Assembly (NCBI GenBank): GCA_022841375.1
Contig: JALHRQ010000010.1
Span: forward strand, 1-64,000
Direction: 5' to 3'
Source: Burkholderiales bacterium
Lineage (GTDB): Bacteria > Pseudomonadota > Gammaproteobacteria > Burkholderiales > SG8-41
DNA: 64,000 bases
The notes beneath the pieces were generated by a model that made no database searches, was not told where the DNA came from, and was given only the letters and a program-made list of their open reading frames with translations. Shown here piece after piece: positions 40,913 through 50,002 of this stretch. Within the stretch, counting starts at the first letter, position 1. The number at the start of each line of letters is the position of its first letter. A program made the translations under genes and the position numbers.

Positions 40913-43801
40913 TCATTTGAATTCCCCCTTGCCGGCGACGAAGGCCTGCCACAAGCGGCGCACGCGATTGGTGCCTGGCGCCGCCGGCAGCGGTGCGAAT
41001 TGCGGCGAGGTTTCCGCCGGTTCGGTGGCACCCGCCTTGCTGACGCGCACACGCACGTCGTACCAGCCGGCCTGGCCGGTCACCGGATCCGAATTCGACA
41101 TGCGTTTGCCATCAGCACCTTGCAGCTCTTCGGATATCACGTGATTGAGCAGGAAACCGCGTTGCGACTCGTTGGCGTCCGGCGCCAAATGCCACGCGCC
41201 CTGCGCCTTGCCGATGGCATTCCAGGTCCACACCGTGCCCGGCTCCACCGCCTCGCTGGTGCGGCACATGCAACGCACACGGCCGTGGGGTGACTCCACC
41301 CACACCCAGTCACCATCGGCAACGCCCAGCGCGGATGCCGTTTTCCCATTAATAAACAGATAGTTATGAGTATGTATCTGACGCAGCCAGGCGTTCTGCG
41401 AATCCCAGGAGTGATACATCGCCATCGGCCGCTGGGTCACCGCCGCCAGCGGATAACGCACGGTGTCGGTGGCCTGCACTTCCAGCGGCGCGTAATAGAA
41501 CGGCAGCGGATCGCAGTAAGTGACGATGCGTACACGCAGATGCTCGGGCGGCCGTCGCGGCGACTCGCCACGACCCTGTGCAGCCATGCGGAACTTCTGC
41601 AGCACCTCGGAATAAATCTGGATCACGATCGGATCGGTATAACGACGCACGCGCGTGCGCTGCGCCCATTCGTGATAACCCTGGTTCCAGTTGCGCATGT
41701 ACTGATAGGACCGCGGCAAGCGGTGATGAAACACGCAATTGTTTTTTTCGTACATTTCCCACTGCCTCGGATTGGGTTCGCCGACCATCGCCTTCTCGCC
41801 GCCGCGGCCGCGCCAGCCGGCAAGGAAACCGATGCCCGAGCCCGGCTCGGTCTCATAGTTGATGATGAAATCCGGATAGTCGCGGTATTTGCGCGCGCCG
41901 TCCGCGGTGACGAACGCCGGAAACTTCAGCCGCGACGCCAGTTCAATCAATACTTCCTGGAAGGGTTTGCATTCGCCCTTGGGCGGCACCACCGGAATGC
42001 GCACCGAATCCACCGGGCCGTCGAATTCCGAAATCGGCCGGTCGAGCATCGACATCACATCATGGCGCTCGAGGTAAGTGGTATCCGGCAGCACCAGGTC
42101 GGCGAATGCCGTCATCTCCGACTGGAAGGCATCGCAGACGATCAGGAACGGGATCTTGTATTCGCCCTGTTCATCGCGGTCGTTGAGCATCTTGCGCACC
42201 TCGACGGTATTCATCGTCGAGTTCCATGCCATGTTGGCCATGAAGATCAGCAGGGTGTCGATGCGGTACGGATCACCGCGCCAGGCATTGGTGATCACGT
42301 TGTGCATCATGCCGTGCACCGCCAGCGGGTATTCCCAGGAAAACGCCTTGTCCAGCCGCAACGGGCCGCCGTCGGCATCGAGGCTCAGATCATCAGGCCC
42401 CGCCGGCCAGCCCAGCGCAAGCCCGCCCAGCGGTGTGTCGGGACGCACTGCCTCCGGCCCCTTCGGCGGCTTGGCCACCGGCGGGATCGCCCGCGGAAAC
42501 GGCGCCTTGTGGCGGAAGCCGCCGGGCCGGTCGATGGTGCCCAGCAGCGACATCAGGATCGCCAGCGAGCGGATGGCCTGGAATCCGTTGGAATGCGCAG
42601 CAAGGCCGCGCATTGCATGGAAGGCCACCGGGTTGCCGGTGACGGTTTCGTGTTCCTTGCCCCAGGAATCCGTCCAGGCGATCGGCAGTTCGATTTTCTG
42701 GTCGCGCGCGGTGATGCCCATTTCATGCGCGAGGCGCCGTATGCGTTCGGCCGGAATGCCGGTGATGCCCTCGGCCCACTCCGGCGTGTATTCCTTGACC
42801 CGCTCCAGCAGCAACTGGAAGGCCGGCTTCACCGGCGTGCCGTCGTCGAGTTTGTAATTGCCGAGCAGCGCGGGATCGGCATCGGGCGTATGGTTGGCGA
42901 CAGCGCGACCGCTGTGCCGGTCCCACCACATTTGATCGTGGCGGTGTTCCGGGTTGTCACCCCTGGGCTGTGCGCCGGATTTCATCGCCGTACCATTCAG
43001 CGGACTCGCCGGATCGACGTTGATCAGATAACCGGAGTTGGTATAACGCGCCAGAAAATCGCGGTCATAAAGGCCGGTGTTGATGATTTCGTGGGTCAGC
43101 GCCAGCAGCAGCGCGCCATCGGTGCCGGGACGGATCGGCACCCACTCGTCGGCGATCGCCGAGTAGCCGGTGCGCACCGGATTCACCGAAATGAAACGGC
43201 CGCCGCGGCGCTTGAATTTGGAGATGGCGATTTTCAGCGGGTTCGAATGATGATCTTCGGCGGTACCGATCATCACGAACAGCTTGGCGCGGTCGAGGTC
43301 GGGGCCGCCGAATTCCCAGAAACTGCCGCCGATGGTGTAGATCATGCCGGCGGCCATGTTCACCGAGCAGAATCCGCCGTGCGCAGCGTAATTCGGCGTG
43401 CCGAACTGGCGCGCGAACATGCCGGTCAGCGCCTGCATCTGGTCGCGGCCGGTGAACAGCGCGAATTTTTTCGGGTCGGTCGAACGGATCTTGCGCAGGC
43501 GTTCTTCCATGATGGCGAAGGCCTCGTCCCAGCTGATCGCTTCGAACTCGCCGGCACCGCGCTCCGCACCCGCCTTGCGCCGCAACGGCTTGGTCAGCCG
43601 CGCCGGCGAATACTGTTTCATGATCCCCGACGCGCCCTTGGCGCAGATCACACCCTTGTTCAGCGGATGCTCGGGATTGCCCTCGATATAGCGGATTTCA
43701 CCGTTCTTCAGGTGCACGCGGATGCCACAGCGGCATGCACACATGTAGCAGGTGGTGTTGCGGGTTTCGCTGCGGTCGCTGATCTCGGGGCGAGCGGTCA
43801 T
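40913..43801 (-). CDS. soeA: SoeA-type molybdopterin oxidoreductase, cytoplasmic sulfite dehydrogenase-like (962 aa)
   Basis: The N-terminus TRNTTCYMCACRCGIRVHLK and PLNKGVICAKGASGIM supply four Cys for a 4Fe-4S cluster, and the family body includes GTPNYAAHGGFCSVNMAAGM and FISVNPVRTGYSAIADEW. There is no twin-arginine signal, so the enzyme faces the cytoplasm, as known for SoeABC. From memory, these motifs agree with SoeA better than DmsA. SoeA oxidises sulfite to sulfate with electrons going to quinone. Another substrate of the DMSO-reductase family cannot be excluded. The gap to soeB (167 bp) holds a palindromic repeat. Confidence 0.82.
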   Translation of the reverse strand: MTARPEISDRSETRNTTCYMCACRCGIRVHLKNGEIRYIEGNPEHPLNKGVICAKGASGIMKQYSPARLTKPLRRKAGAERGAGEFEAISWDEAFAIMEERLRKIRSTDPKKFALFTGRDQMQALTGMFARQFGTPNYAAHGGFCSVNMAAGMIYTIGGSFWEFGGPDLDRAKLFVMIGTAEDHHSNPLKIAISKFKRRGGRFISVNPVRTGYSAIADEWVPIRPGTDGALLLALTHEIINTGLYDRDFLARYTNSGYLINVDPASPLNGTAMKSGAQPRGDNPEHRHDQMWWDRHSGRAVANHTPDADPALLGNYKLDDGTPVKPAFQLLLERVKEYTPEWAEGITGIPAERIRRLAHEMGITARDQKIELPIAWTDSWGKEHETVTGNPVAFHAMRGLAAHSNGFQAIRSLAILMSLLGTIDRPGGFRHKAPFPRAIPPVAKPPKGPEAVRPDTPLGGLALGWPAGPDDLSLDADGGPLRLDKAFSWEYPLAVHGMMHNVITNAWRGDPYRIDTLLIFMANMAWNSTMNTVEVRKMLNDRDEQGEYKIPFLIVCDAFQSEMTAFADLVLPDTTYLERHDVMSMLDRPISEFDGPVDSVRIPVVPPKGECKPFQEVLIELASRLKFPAFVTADGARKYRDYPDFIINYETEPGSGIGFLAGWRGRGGEKAMVGEPNPRQWEMYEKNNCVFHHRLPRSYQYMRNWNQGYHEWAQRTRVRRYTDPIVIQIYSEVLQKFRMAAQGRGESPRRPPEHLRVRIVTYCDPLPFYYAPLEVQATDTVRYPLAAVTQRPMAMYHSWDSQNAWLRQIHTHNYLFINGKTASALGVADGDWVWVESPHGRVRCMCRTSEAVEPGTVWTWNAIGKAQGAWHLAPDANESQRGFLLNHVISEELQGADGKRMSNSDPVTGQAGWYDVRVRVSKAGATEPAETSPQFAPLPAAPGTNRVRRLWQAFVAGKGEFK

Positions 43802-43903
43802 CTGATAGCCAATGGATTCAATGATTTACATCGCATTGTAGGCGCATCAACCGATAGTCTGATTTGAAAATTCTTATACGCCCATTAGAGCGCCGTCTGC
43901 AAC

Positions 43904-44485
43904 TCAGGCTTTTGCATCCAGCCATTTGCTGGTCTGCGGCAGCGTCCAGCCACGCAGGCGCTCGATCATGCCCGCGGGATCAGCGTCGATGACGATCATG
44001 TCGCGATGTGCAGGATTGACGAAACGCTCATCGACCGCGTGGTCGAGAAAAGCGCGCAGGTGGTCGAAGTAACCTTCGACGTTGAGCAGGCCGCAGGGCT
44101 TGCGCTGCACACCGAGCTGGATCAGCGTCACCATCTCGAACAACTCATCCAGCGTGCCCATGCCGCCCGGCAGCGCGATAAAGGCATCGGACATTTCCGC
44201 CATCATCACCTTGCGCTCGTGCATCGACTCCACCACATGCAGTTCGGTCAACCCGGTGTGCACCATCTCGCGCTCGAGCAGCCGGCGCGGCGTGACCCCG
44301 GTCACATGAACCCCCGCCGCGAGAGCGGCTTCGGCGACCACGCCCATCAGCCCGATATTGCCGCCGCCGAACACGATACCCATGCCGGCGCCGGCAATGG
44401 CGCGCACCATGCCGCGAGCGGCGTCCGCGTAAACCGCACTCTTGCCCGTATTCGAACCGCAGAATATGCAGATGTTTTTCATCAT
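43904..44485 (-). CDS. LOG-family nucleoside 5'-monophosphate phosphoribohydrolase (193 aa)
   Basis: MMKNICIFCGSNTGKSAVYA, GIVFGGGNIGLMGVVAEAAL and the hallmark ALPGGMGTLDELFEMVTLIQ (PGGxGTxxE) define the LOG (TIGR00730) family, which releases the base from (cytokinin-type) nucleotides. It is complete and of normal size. Met1 or Met2 may be the start. It is divergent from the DUF4139 gene. Confidence 0.92.
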   Translation of the reverse strand: MMKNICIFCGSNTGKSAVYADAARGMVRAIAGAGMGIVFGGGNIGLMGVVAEAALAAGVHVTGVTPRRLLEREMVHTGLTELHVVESMHERKVMMAEMSDAFIALPGGMGTLDELFEMVTLIQLGVQRKPCGLLNVEGYFDHLRAFLDHAVDERFVNPAHRDMIVIDADPAGMIERLRGWTLPQTSKWLDAKA

Positions 44486-44610
44486 TGTCCTTGCCCCTGA
44501 TTTTCCTGTTCCGGGAATGCCCGGATTCTAGTTCATCATGTTCCGCTTAACCCCGAATGCCCGCGCCGTGCGTTAACAGACCGGTATCCCGATCACACGA
44601 AAGGAACACC

Positions 44611-46125
44611 ATGAAACCGTACACCGCCCTGCTCGGCGCCGCCCTTGCCGCGACGTTCTCCGCAACCGCCGCGGCCCAGAATGACGGCAGCGGCCAGGCA
44701 CTGACCATCTACAGCACCGCCCGCCCCGGCGCCCTGCCGCCGGAACTGTACCGCGGCGGCGCCAGCGGCCCCGCCGTGCCCGGCTACGCCGTGGTCCGCC
44801 ACCAGCGTGAACTCGCCCTCAACCGCGGCCGCAACAACGTGCGCTTCACTGATGTCGCCGCCTTGATCGATCCCACCACGGTGCATTTCGAGTCGCTGAC
44901 TGATGCATCAGGCACCCGGGTCATCGAACAGAACTTCCAGTTCGACCTGGTCAGCACGCAGAAGCTGCTGGAAAAATACATCGACCGCCGCATCACCGTC
45001 GATCAGGTGCGCGGCAACAGCACCGAATCGTTTTCAGGAACACTGCTGTCCACGGCAGGCGGCATCGTGCTCAAACGCGACGACGGCAGTATCCAGACCC
45101 TGCCGCACAACGCCGGCGTGCGCCTTCCGGAACTGCCGGGCGGCCTGATCACCCGGCCGACGCTGGTGTGGGACATCAACGCCAATCGCGCCGGCAGCCA
45201 CGCCACGCGGGTGTCCTACCAGACCACCGGCATCACCTGGTGGGCGGACTACAACCTGACGTACCAGGAAGGCGGCGATGCCAACAGCTGCAAGCTCGAT
45301 GTCGGCGCCTGGGTCAGCATCGTCAACAAGTCCGGCGCGAGCTACGCCGACGCCAAACTGAAACTCGTCGCCGGTGACGTGCATCGCCCGCAGCCGCAAG
45401 GCCGCGCCTACGCCGCACCCGCCGCACAGCGCGCGCTGGCGATGGAAATGAGTGACAAGGGGTTCGAGGAAAAATCGTTCTTCGAATACCACCTCTACAC
45501 CCTGGGTCGCCCCGCCACCATTCCCGACAACTCCACTCAGCAACTCGAACTGTTCCCCGCAGCCCGCGGCGTCGCCTGCGAAAAAACCCTGGTCTATTAC
45601 GGCGCCGCCGGCGCCCGCCCCTACGGCAGCCCCGCCACCGACCGCAACTACGGCATCCAGAGCAACCGCAAGGTCGACGTCTACCTCGGCTTCAAAAACG
45701 CCAAGGAACAGAATATGGGCATGCCCCTGCCGGCCGGCCGCATCCGCGTCTCCAAACTCGACAGCGCCGACCAGACCCTGGAATTCATCGGCGAAGACAT
45801 CATCGACCACACCCCGCGCAACGAAGCCGTGCTGATCAAAATGGGCTCCGCCTTCGACGTCGTCGGCGAACGCCGCCAGGTCAATTTCACGGTGGACACC
45901 ACACGCAAAACCATGACCGAGGAAATCGAAGTCAAGGTGCGCAATCAGAAAAAGGAAGCGGCCACCGTAATGGTCAAAGAGAATCTCTACCGCTGGACCA
46001 ACTGGCAGATCACCAGCAAGAGTCAGGACTATCGCAAGGATGATGCGCGGACGGTGACGTTTCCGGTGAAGATTGCTGCGGGAGCGGAAACCGTGGTGCG
46101 GTATAGCGTGACTTACACTTGGTAA
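44611..46125 (+). CDS. exported DUF4139-domain protein (504 aa)
   Basis: AAAGGAAC precedes the ATG at 44611. A signal peptide (ALLGAALAATFSATAAAQ) is followed by a beta-rich protein with LNRGRNNVRFTDVAALIDPT, QTTGITWWADYNLTYQEGG and a C-terminal KEAATVMVKENLYRWTNWQI, typical of DUF4139. Function unknown. The gene is very GC-rich and core-like, in contrast to the two AT-richer genes after it. Confidence 0.85.
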   Translation: MKPYTALLGAALAATFSATAAAQNDGSGQALTIYSTARPGALPPELYRGGASGPAVPGYAVVRHQRELALNRGRNNVRFTDVAALIDPTTVHFESLTDASGTRVIEQNFQFDLVSTQKLLEKYIDRRITVDQVRGNSTESFSGTLLSTAGGIVLKRDDGSIQTLPHNAGVRLPELPGGLITRPTLVWDINANRAGSHATRVSYQTTGITWWADYNLTYQEGGDANSCKLDVGAWVSIVNKSGASYADAKLKLVAGDVHRPQPQGRAYAAPAAQRALAMEMSDKGFEEKSFFEYHLYTLGRPATIPDNSTQQLELFPAARGVACEKTLVYYGAAGARPYGSPATDRNYGIQSNRKVDVYLGFKNAKEQNMGMPLPAGRIRVSKLDSADQTLEFIGEDIIDHTPRNEAVLIKMGSAFDVVGERRQVNFTVDTTRKTMTEEIEVKVRNQKKEAATVMVKENLYRWTNWQITSKSQDYRKDDARTVTFPVKIAAGAETVVRYSVTYTW

Positions 46126-46237
46126 ATCGGCAGTCGCGCGGGCGATTGAGTGTAGGTGTGGCGTGGACTATGATGAGCACTAAACAGTTGCACAACGTCA
46201 GCCAAAATGCCAATCAACTCGCGTTGGAGCTTACGAT

Positions 46238-46600
46238 ATGGCGCTTACCCTATATGCTTTCCATGATCGACCGCATGACTTTGCCGCTACGAAATCAGGC
46301 GCAAGCTTGGAAGACTGCGTATTTTTACTGGATTTCACGCGACCGCTCGAAAGAACTCGTTGGTTCGGCATAGCCAATCGATGGCTGGGTATTACAGTGA
46401 GCTTTCTTATACCTGTGGTTCACAAGGGGCAAGGCAAAGGCGAATACGTCATTAGCCTTCATCGAGATCAGCCCTATTTTGAAGACATCCAAAATCTCTG
46501 GCGCCAGCACTACCGCACCACACGAACCACAAAGTCCGAAGCCGTAGATGACCTAGTGGTGATCGCTGATTTTGGAGGACATTTCCCCGAAGACTGCTAA
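46238..46600 (+). CDS. unrecognised partner of a PIN-domain protein (120 aa)
   Basis: GGAG lies 7 nt before the ATG at 46238. The product (MALTLYAFHDRPHDFAATKS, LDFTRPLERTRWFG, KGEYVISLHRDQPYF) belongs to no family I know. It does not show the ribbon-helix-helix, AbrB or Phd pattern of usual antitoxins. It has one hydrophobic stretch (WLGITVSFLIPVV). Its TAA overlaps the start of the PIN gene (TAATG), so the two are coupled. Base composition is clearly lower in GC than the genes on either side, which suggests joint acquisition. Confidence 0.65.
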   Translation: MALTLYAFHDRPHDFAATKSGASLEDCVFLLDFTRPLERTRWFGIANRWLGITVSFLIPVVHKGQGKGEYVISLHRDQPYFEDIQNLWRQHYRTTRTTKSEAVDDLVVIADFGGHFPEDC

Positions 46601-47100
46601 TGAGCATGAATTACACCGCTGCACGAGCGGACTTCTTTGACGCGTCGGCGCTTGTTAAGGTTTACACGAAAGAACCTTGCTCGGACGTTGCGCGCCACTA
46701 CTTCGACAATCGTCCCACAAAGTACACGACACCGTTTTGCTTCTACGAGGCAATGAATATTCTCAAAGGAAAGTGGAAGTACCAGGGCCAACTCTCAATT
46801 GAGGAGTACCTTGACGCCGCTTTTCAACTCACAGCGTGGTACGGCACGTCCTCTTCCACGATTAAGGATCTTAGTTTTACGGATCCGACGACCTTTGGTG
46901 AAGCAAAGGCAATTGCGCAGCGGAGTCACCTAGACCTTTCGGATGCGTTTCAGATACTCAGCGTAAAGAAAGGCTATTTTTCTGTACTCGTAAATGATTC
47001 AACGACCGTACTTGTTACTGCAGATGGCGGGCTTGCGACAGCAGCAAGAACCGAAGGTCTTCGCGTATGGAACCTCATGACGGAACCGGCACCCCAGTAA
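46600..47100 (+). CDS. PIN-domain protein, VapC-like (166 aa)
   Basis: FFDASALVKVYTKEPCSDVA near the start gives the first PIN acidic residue; Glu in FCFYEAMNIL, Asp in HLDLSDAFQI and Asp in VLVTADGGLATAA complete the acidic set of a metal-dependent RNase. It is longer than most VapC (about 130-140 aa), with an inserted middle region (AWYGTSSSTIKDLSFTDPTT). Coupling with the upstream gene resembles a toxin-antitoxin pair, but the partner is not a known antitoxin. Met3 (46606) is an alternative start. Confidence 0.75.
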   Translation: MSMNYTAARADFFDASALVKVYTKEPCSDVARHYFDNRPTKYTTPFCFYEAMNILKGKWKYQGQLSIEEYLDAAFQLTAWYGTSSSTIKDLSFTDPTTFGEAKAIAQRSHLDLSDAFQILSVKKGYFSVLVNDSTTVLVTADGGLATAARTEGLRVWNLMTEPAPQ

Positions 47101-47603
47101 GATCTTGTAGAGCGCATTAGCGAAGCGTAATACGCCCTACCACCCCACCATTACAGCCCCCCCTTCCGAGCCGCCGAGTAGCGCAGTGCGGCCGGGGGCC
47201 GTCGGCGAGCACTGTCTGAGCCCTCGCGCAATTTGCGAGGGCGAGTTGCGCGCCCCGAAGGAAGTCACCTTGGGTGAGAGCCGCCCGGCTGCGCGAGCAA
47301 CGCAGGGAACCCGGAGGGCGGCTCGGCAGGGTCGCCTTCTCTTTGGTTACTTTCTCTTGGCGAAGCAAGAGAAAGTAACTGGCCGCCGGGCCACCCCCGG
47401 CGAATTTGAAGGCCCGCAACCGGATAAAAAACAGTGGCAAGAACGCCCTTCGACAAGCTCAGGGCGAACGGTGTTGTGCATCGAGTCAACCCAACCGACA
47501 GATTTTGCCGCATGCCAGCGAAGTTGAATTTGTTCCTGTAACCAACAACTCCCCCTGCTATACAATCCCCCCATCCCAACAAGGGATTTCAGGGAGAATA
47601 AAA
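47101..47603. repeat. non-coding extragenic repeat block (GTTACTTTCTCTTG palindrome type)
   Basis: This 503-bp GC-rich stretch contains a perfect 14-bp inverted repeat, GTTACTTTCTCTTG (47346-47359) and CAAGAGAAAGTAAC (47366-47379), with GCGAAG as loop. Other stem-like pairs occur around it (CTCGCGCAATTTGCGAG near 47222). From memory, GGTTACTTTCT...AGAAAGTAAC blocks occur between genes in many proteobacteria and are often mis-called as genes. I see no real coding sequence here. The lemA promoter should lie at its right end. Confidence 0.6.
47445..47472. repeat. second copy of the CTGAGCCTGTCGAAGG-type repeat
   Basis: GCCCTTCGACAAGCTCAGGG and CGAACGGT match the reverse complement of 40831-40858 with one change. 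Here only a single arm is present. Confidence 0.75.
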
Positions 47604-48179
47604 ATGGGTCTAGGCACCATCATCACCCTAGCCGTACTGGCCGTCATCGTCATCTACGTGATCACGATCTACAACGCGCTGGTACAGATCAAACACAACG
47701 TCTCCAAGGCCTGGGCCAACATCGACGTGCTGCTCAAACAGCGCCACGACGAACTGCCCAAGCTGGTCGAAACCTGCAAGCAGTACATGAAGTTCGAGCA
47801 GGACACACTGACCCGGGTGATCGAAGCGCGCTCAAAGGTGTTCACCGCGCGTGAAGCGCAGAACGTGCCTGCGCTGGGCCAAGCCGAAACCGGCATGCGC
47901 GCGGCGCTGGGCAGCCTGTTCGCGCTGGCCGAGTCCTATCCCGACCTCAAGGCCAACCAGACCTTCCAGCAATTGCAGACGCGCATCAGCGCGCTGGAAA
48001 ACGCCATCGCCGACCGCCGCGAGTTCTATAACGAGTCGGTCAATATCAACAATGTGCGCATCGAGCAGTTCCCGGACGTGATCATCGCCCGCCTGCTCGC
48101 TTTCAAGGAGGCCCAGCTGCTGGAGTTCTCCGAGGAAGAAAAGAAGGACGTCGACGTCAAGCAGCTGTTCGGCAGTTGA
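47604..48179 (+). CDS. LemA family protein (191 aa)
   Basis: AGGGAGA precedes the ATG at 47604. One N-terminal membrane segment (IITLAVLAVIVIYVITIYNA) is followed by LVQIKHNVSKAWANIDVLLK and QRHDELPKLVETCKQYM, the LemA signature, and a helical bundle ending DVKQLFGS. The precise role of LemA proteins is unknown. It is followed after 17 nt by a GIDE-like membrane protein gene; LemA/GIDE pairs recur in bacteria. Confidence 0.92.
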   Translation: MGLGTIITLAVLAVIVIYVITIYNALVQIKHNVSKAWANIDVLLKQRHDELPKLVETCKQYMKFEQDTLTRVIEARSKVFTAREAQNVPALGQAETGMRAALGSLFALAESYPDLKANQTFQQLQTRISALENAIADRREFYNESVNINNVRIEQFPDVIIARLLAFKEAQLLEFSEEEKKDVDVKQLFGS

Positions 48180-48196
48180 ACCGCCGGCAGCGCTGA

Positions 48197-49117
48197 ATGG
48201 CGTTTTCGTTCAACGTCTCCAGCAGCAGGGGCCGCGCCCCGCTGCTGCTGACCGGCGGCCTGCATTTCATCATCCTGGCCATCGCCGGCCAGGCCGATAC
48301 GCCGGAAGCCTGGCCCTGGGCGCTGCTGGCGATGTCCGTGGTCAGCTTTTTCGCCTGGCTCGGCAATCACCGGCGTTACCGGCAGATCCATGACCTGCCG
48401 ACCTCCAAAGTGGCATCCGCGTCCCAAGGCTATGTCGAACTGCTCGGCATCGGCCGTCTGATCGATGGTTCGGCCGTGCATTGTCCGGTCAGCTTGAGCC
48501 CTTGCTGCTGGTACCGTTACATGGTCGAAGAAGAACAGAACGACAACAAATGGAAAACCGTCGATGAAGGCCATAGCGTCGCGCATTTTTTCCTGGTCGA
48601 CGACAGCGGATCCTGCGTGATTTCGCCGGACGGCGCTGAAGTCGTCACCAGTGCGCACAAATCCTGGCGTGACGGCAACATGCGCTACAACGAATGGCTG
48701 CTGCTGCCGGGCGATACGCTGTATGCCATCGGGGAATTTGTCACCCATACCGCCAACGCGCCGTCGGTCACTGAAGAGCGCGAGGACATCAGCGCCTTGC
48801 TCAGTGAATGGAAAAATGACCGGCAGAACCTGATCAAACGATTTGATCTTGATCAGGACGGCACCATCAGCCTGAAGGAATGGGAACTCGCACGCATGCA
48901 GGCCATCCGTGAGGTGCGCAAGCGGCAACTGGAACAAACCGGCCGTCAAACCGAAGGCGTGCATCTTTTGCGCAAGCCGCGCGACAAGCGGCTGTTCCTG
49001 TTGTCCAACGAAATGCCCGACACCCTGGGGCGCCGTTATCTGTGGTGGAGCTGGGCACACCTCGGCGGCTTCATCGGCTTGGGCGCCTGGGGCCTGGTCA
49101 TGCTTGGCGTTAGATAG
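48197..49117 (+). CDS. GIDE-domain membrane protein with an EF-hand (306 aa)
   Basis: Two N-terminal membrane segments (LLLTGGLHFIILAIAG and WPWALLAMSVVSFFAWLG) and one C-terminal (HLGGFIGLGAWGLVMLGV) bracket a GIDE-like domain (VELLGIGRLIDGSAV, CCWYRYMVEEE, WRDGNMRYNEWLLLPGDTLY). A canonical EF-hand loop, DLDQDGTISLKE, lies near residue 220, so calcium binding is likely. It forms an operon with lemA. Bacterial GIDE proteins lack the RING finger of eukaryotic ones. The EF-hand insertion is unusual as far as I know. Confidence 0.82.
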   Translation: MAFSFNVSSSRGRAPLLLTGGLHFIILAIAGQADTPEAWPWALLAMSVVSFFAWLGNHRRYRQIHDLPTSKVASASQGYVELLGIGRLIDGSAVHCPVSLSPCCWYRYMVEEEQNDNKWKTVDEGHSVAHFFLVDDSGSCVISPDGAEVVTSAHKSWRDGNMRYNEWLLLPGDTLYAIGEFVTHTANAPSVTEEREDISALLSEWKNDRQNLIKRFDLDQDGTISLKEWELARMQAIREVRKRQLEQTGRQTEGVHLLRKPRDKRLFLLSNEMPDTLGRRYLWWSWAHLGGFIGLGAWGLVMLGVR

Positions 49118-49140
49118 ATAAATAAAAACAACAGGTTAAT

Positions 49141-49995
49141 ATGCGTGAAGAATATCTGACAGGTATCAACAGCAGCGGCTTTCACCGCCTGCACTACACC
49201 GACTGGGGCGACCTCGCGAATCCGCGCGCGGTGATCTGCGTGCACGGACTGACGCGCAATTGCCGTGACTTTGACGCGCTGGCTGCCGCGCTGCAGAACG
49301 ATCTGCGCGTGATCAGCGTGAGTATTGCCGGCCGCGGCAAAAGCGACTGTCTGCCGAACAAGGACGATTACGGCTACCCGCAGTACATGAATGACATGAC
49401 CGCATTGATGGCGCGCGTCACTGCCACCGGTGCGCAGGAAATCAACTGGGTCGGCACGTCGATGGGCGGCATGCTCGGCATGTTGCTCGCCTCGCGGCCG
49501 AACACGCCGCTGCGTCGTCTGGTGCTCAACGATGTCGGCACGCTGATACCCAAAGCGTCGATGGAACGGATCGGCGCCTATGTCGGCCGCAATCCGCTGT
49601 TCAACAGTTACGCTGAATTCGAACAGTACGTACGCATCGTATCCGCGCCCTTCGGGCCGCTGACCGATGCGCAATGGCGCCATCTTGCCGAGCACAACGC
49701 CAAATGCCACACCGATGGCCGCTGGGGCATGAACTACGATCCGGATATCGCGCTGCCCTTCCGCAAAACGGCAGCCAAGGACATCATGTTATGGAATTAC
49801 TACGACGCGATCCGCTGCCCGACGCTGTTGCTGCGCGGCGCGGAATCGGATCTGCTGCTGCATGAAACCGCTGTCGAAATGACCCAACGCGGTCCGCAGC
49901 CGAAACTGGTCGAATTTGCCGGCGTCGGCCATGCGCCGGCGTTGATGGCGGATGAGCAGATCGCCGCGATACGCGAATTTCTGCTGCCGCGCTGA
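49141..49995 (+). CDS. alpha/beta hydrolase (284 aa)
   Basis: AVICVHGLTRNCRDFDALAA (oxyanion HG), INWVGTSMGGMLGMLLASRP with nucleophile Ser in GTSMGG, an acid near LLLRGAESDLLLHE, and His in FAGVGHAPALMAD form the catalytic set of an alpha/beta hydrolase. No signal peptide. It is close to 2-hydroxymuconate hydrolase-like or proline iminopeptidase-like esterases; the substrate is unknown. It is convergent with the kinase gene, 7 nt apart. Confidence 0.9.
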   Translation: MREEYLTGINSSGFHRLHYTDWGDLANPRAVICVHGLTRNCRDFDALAAALQNDLRVISVSIAGRGKSDCLPNKDDYGYPQYMNDMTALMARVTATGAQEINWVGTSMGGMLGMLLASRPNTPLRRLVLNDVGTLIPKASMERIGAYVGRNPLFNSYAEFEQYVRIVSAPFGPLTDAQWRHLAEHNAKCHTDGRWGMNYDPDIALPFRKTAAKDIMLWNYYDAIRCPTLLLRGAESDLLLHETAVEMTQRGPQPKLVEFAGVGHAPALMADEQIAAIREFLLPR

Positions 49996-50002
49996 CCAGA
50001 GC

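Noticed and set aside
41366-43867. Very long open frame (833 codons) on the plus strand opposite soeA
   Set aside because: It is the antisense shadow of a GC-rich gene. The product shows no domain, and soeA has clear motifs.
47117-47603. Open frames on both strands in the block before lemA, and an upstream extension of lemA
   Set aside because: They lie in a palindromic repeat block. The lemA start at 47604 has a ribosome site and begins the known N-terminus.
48026-49060. 344-codon minus-strand frame opposite the GIDE-like gene
   Set aside because: It is antisense to lemA and the GIDE-like gene, which both show recognisable domains.
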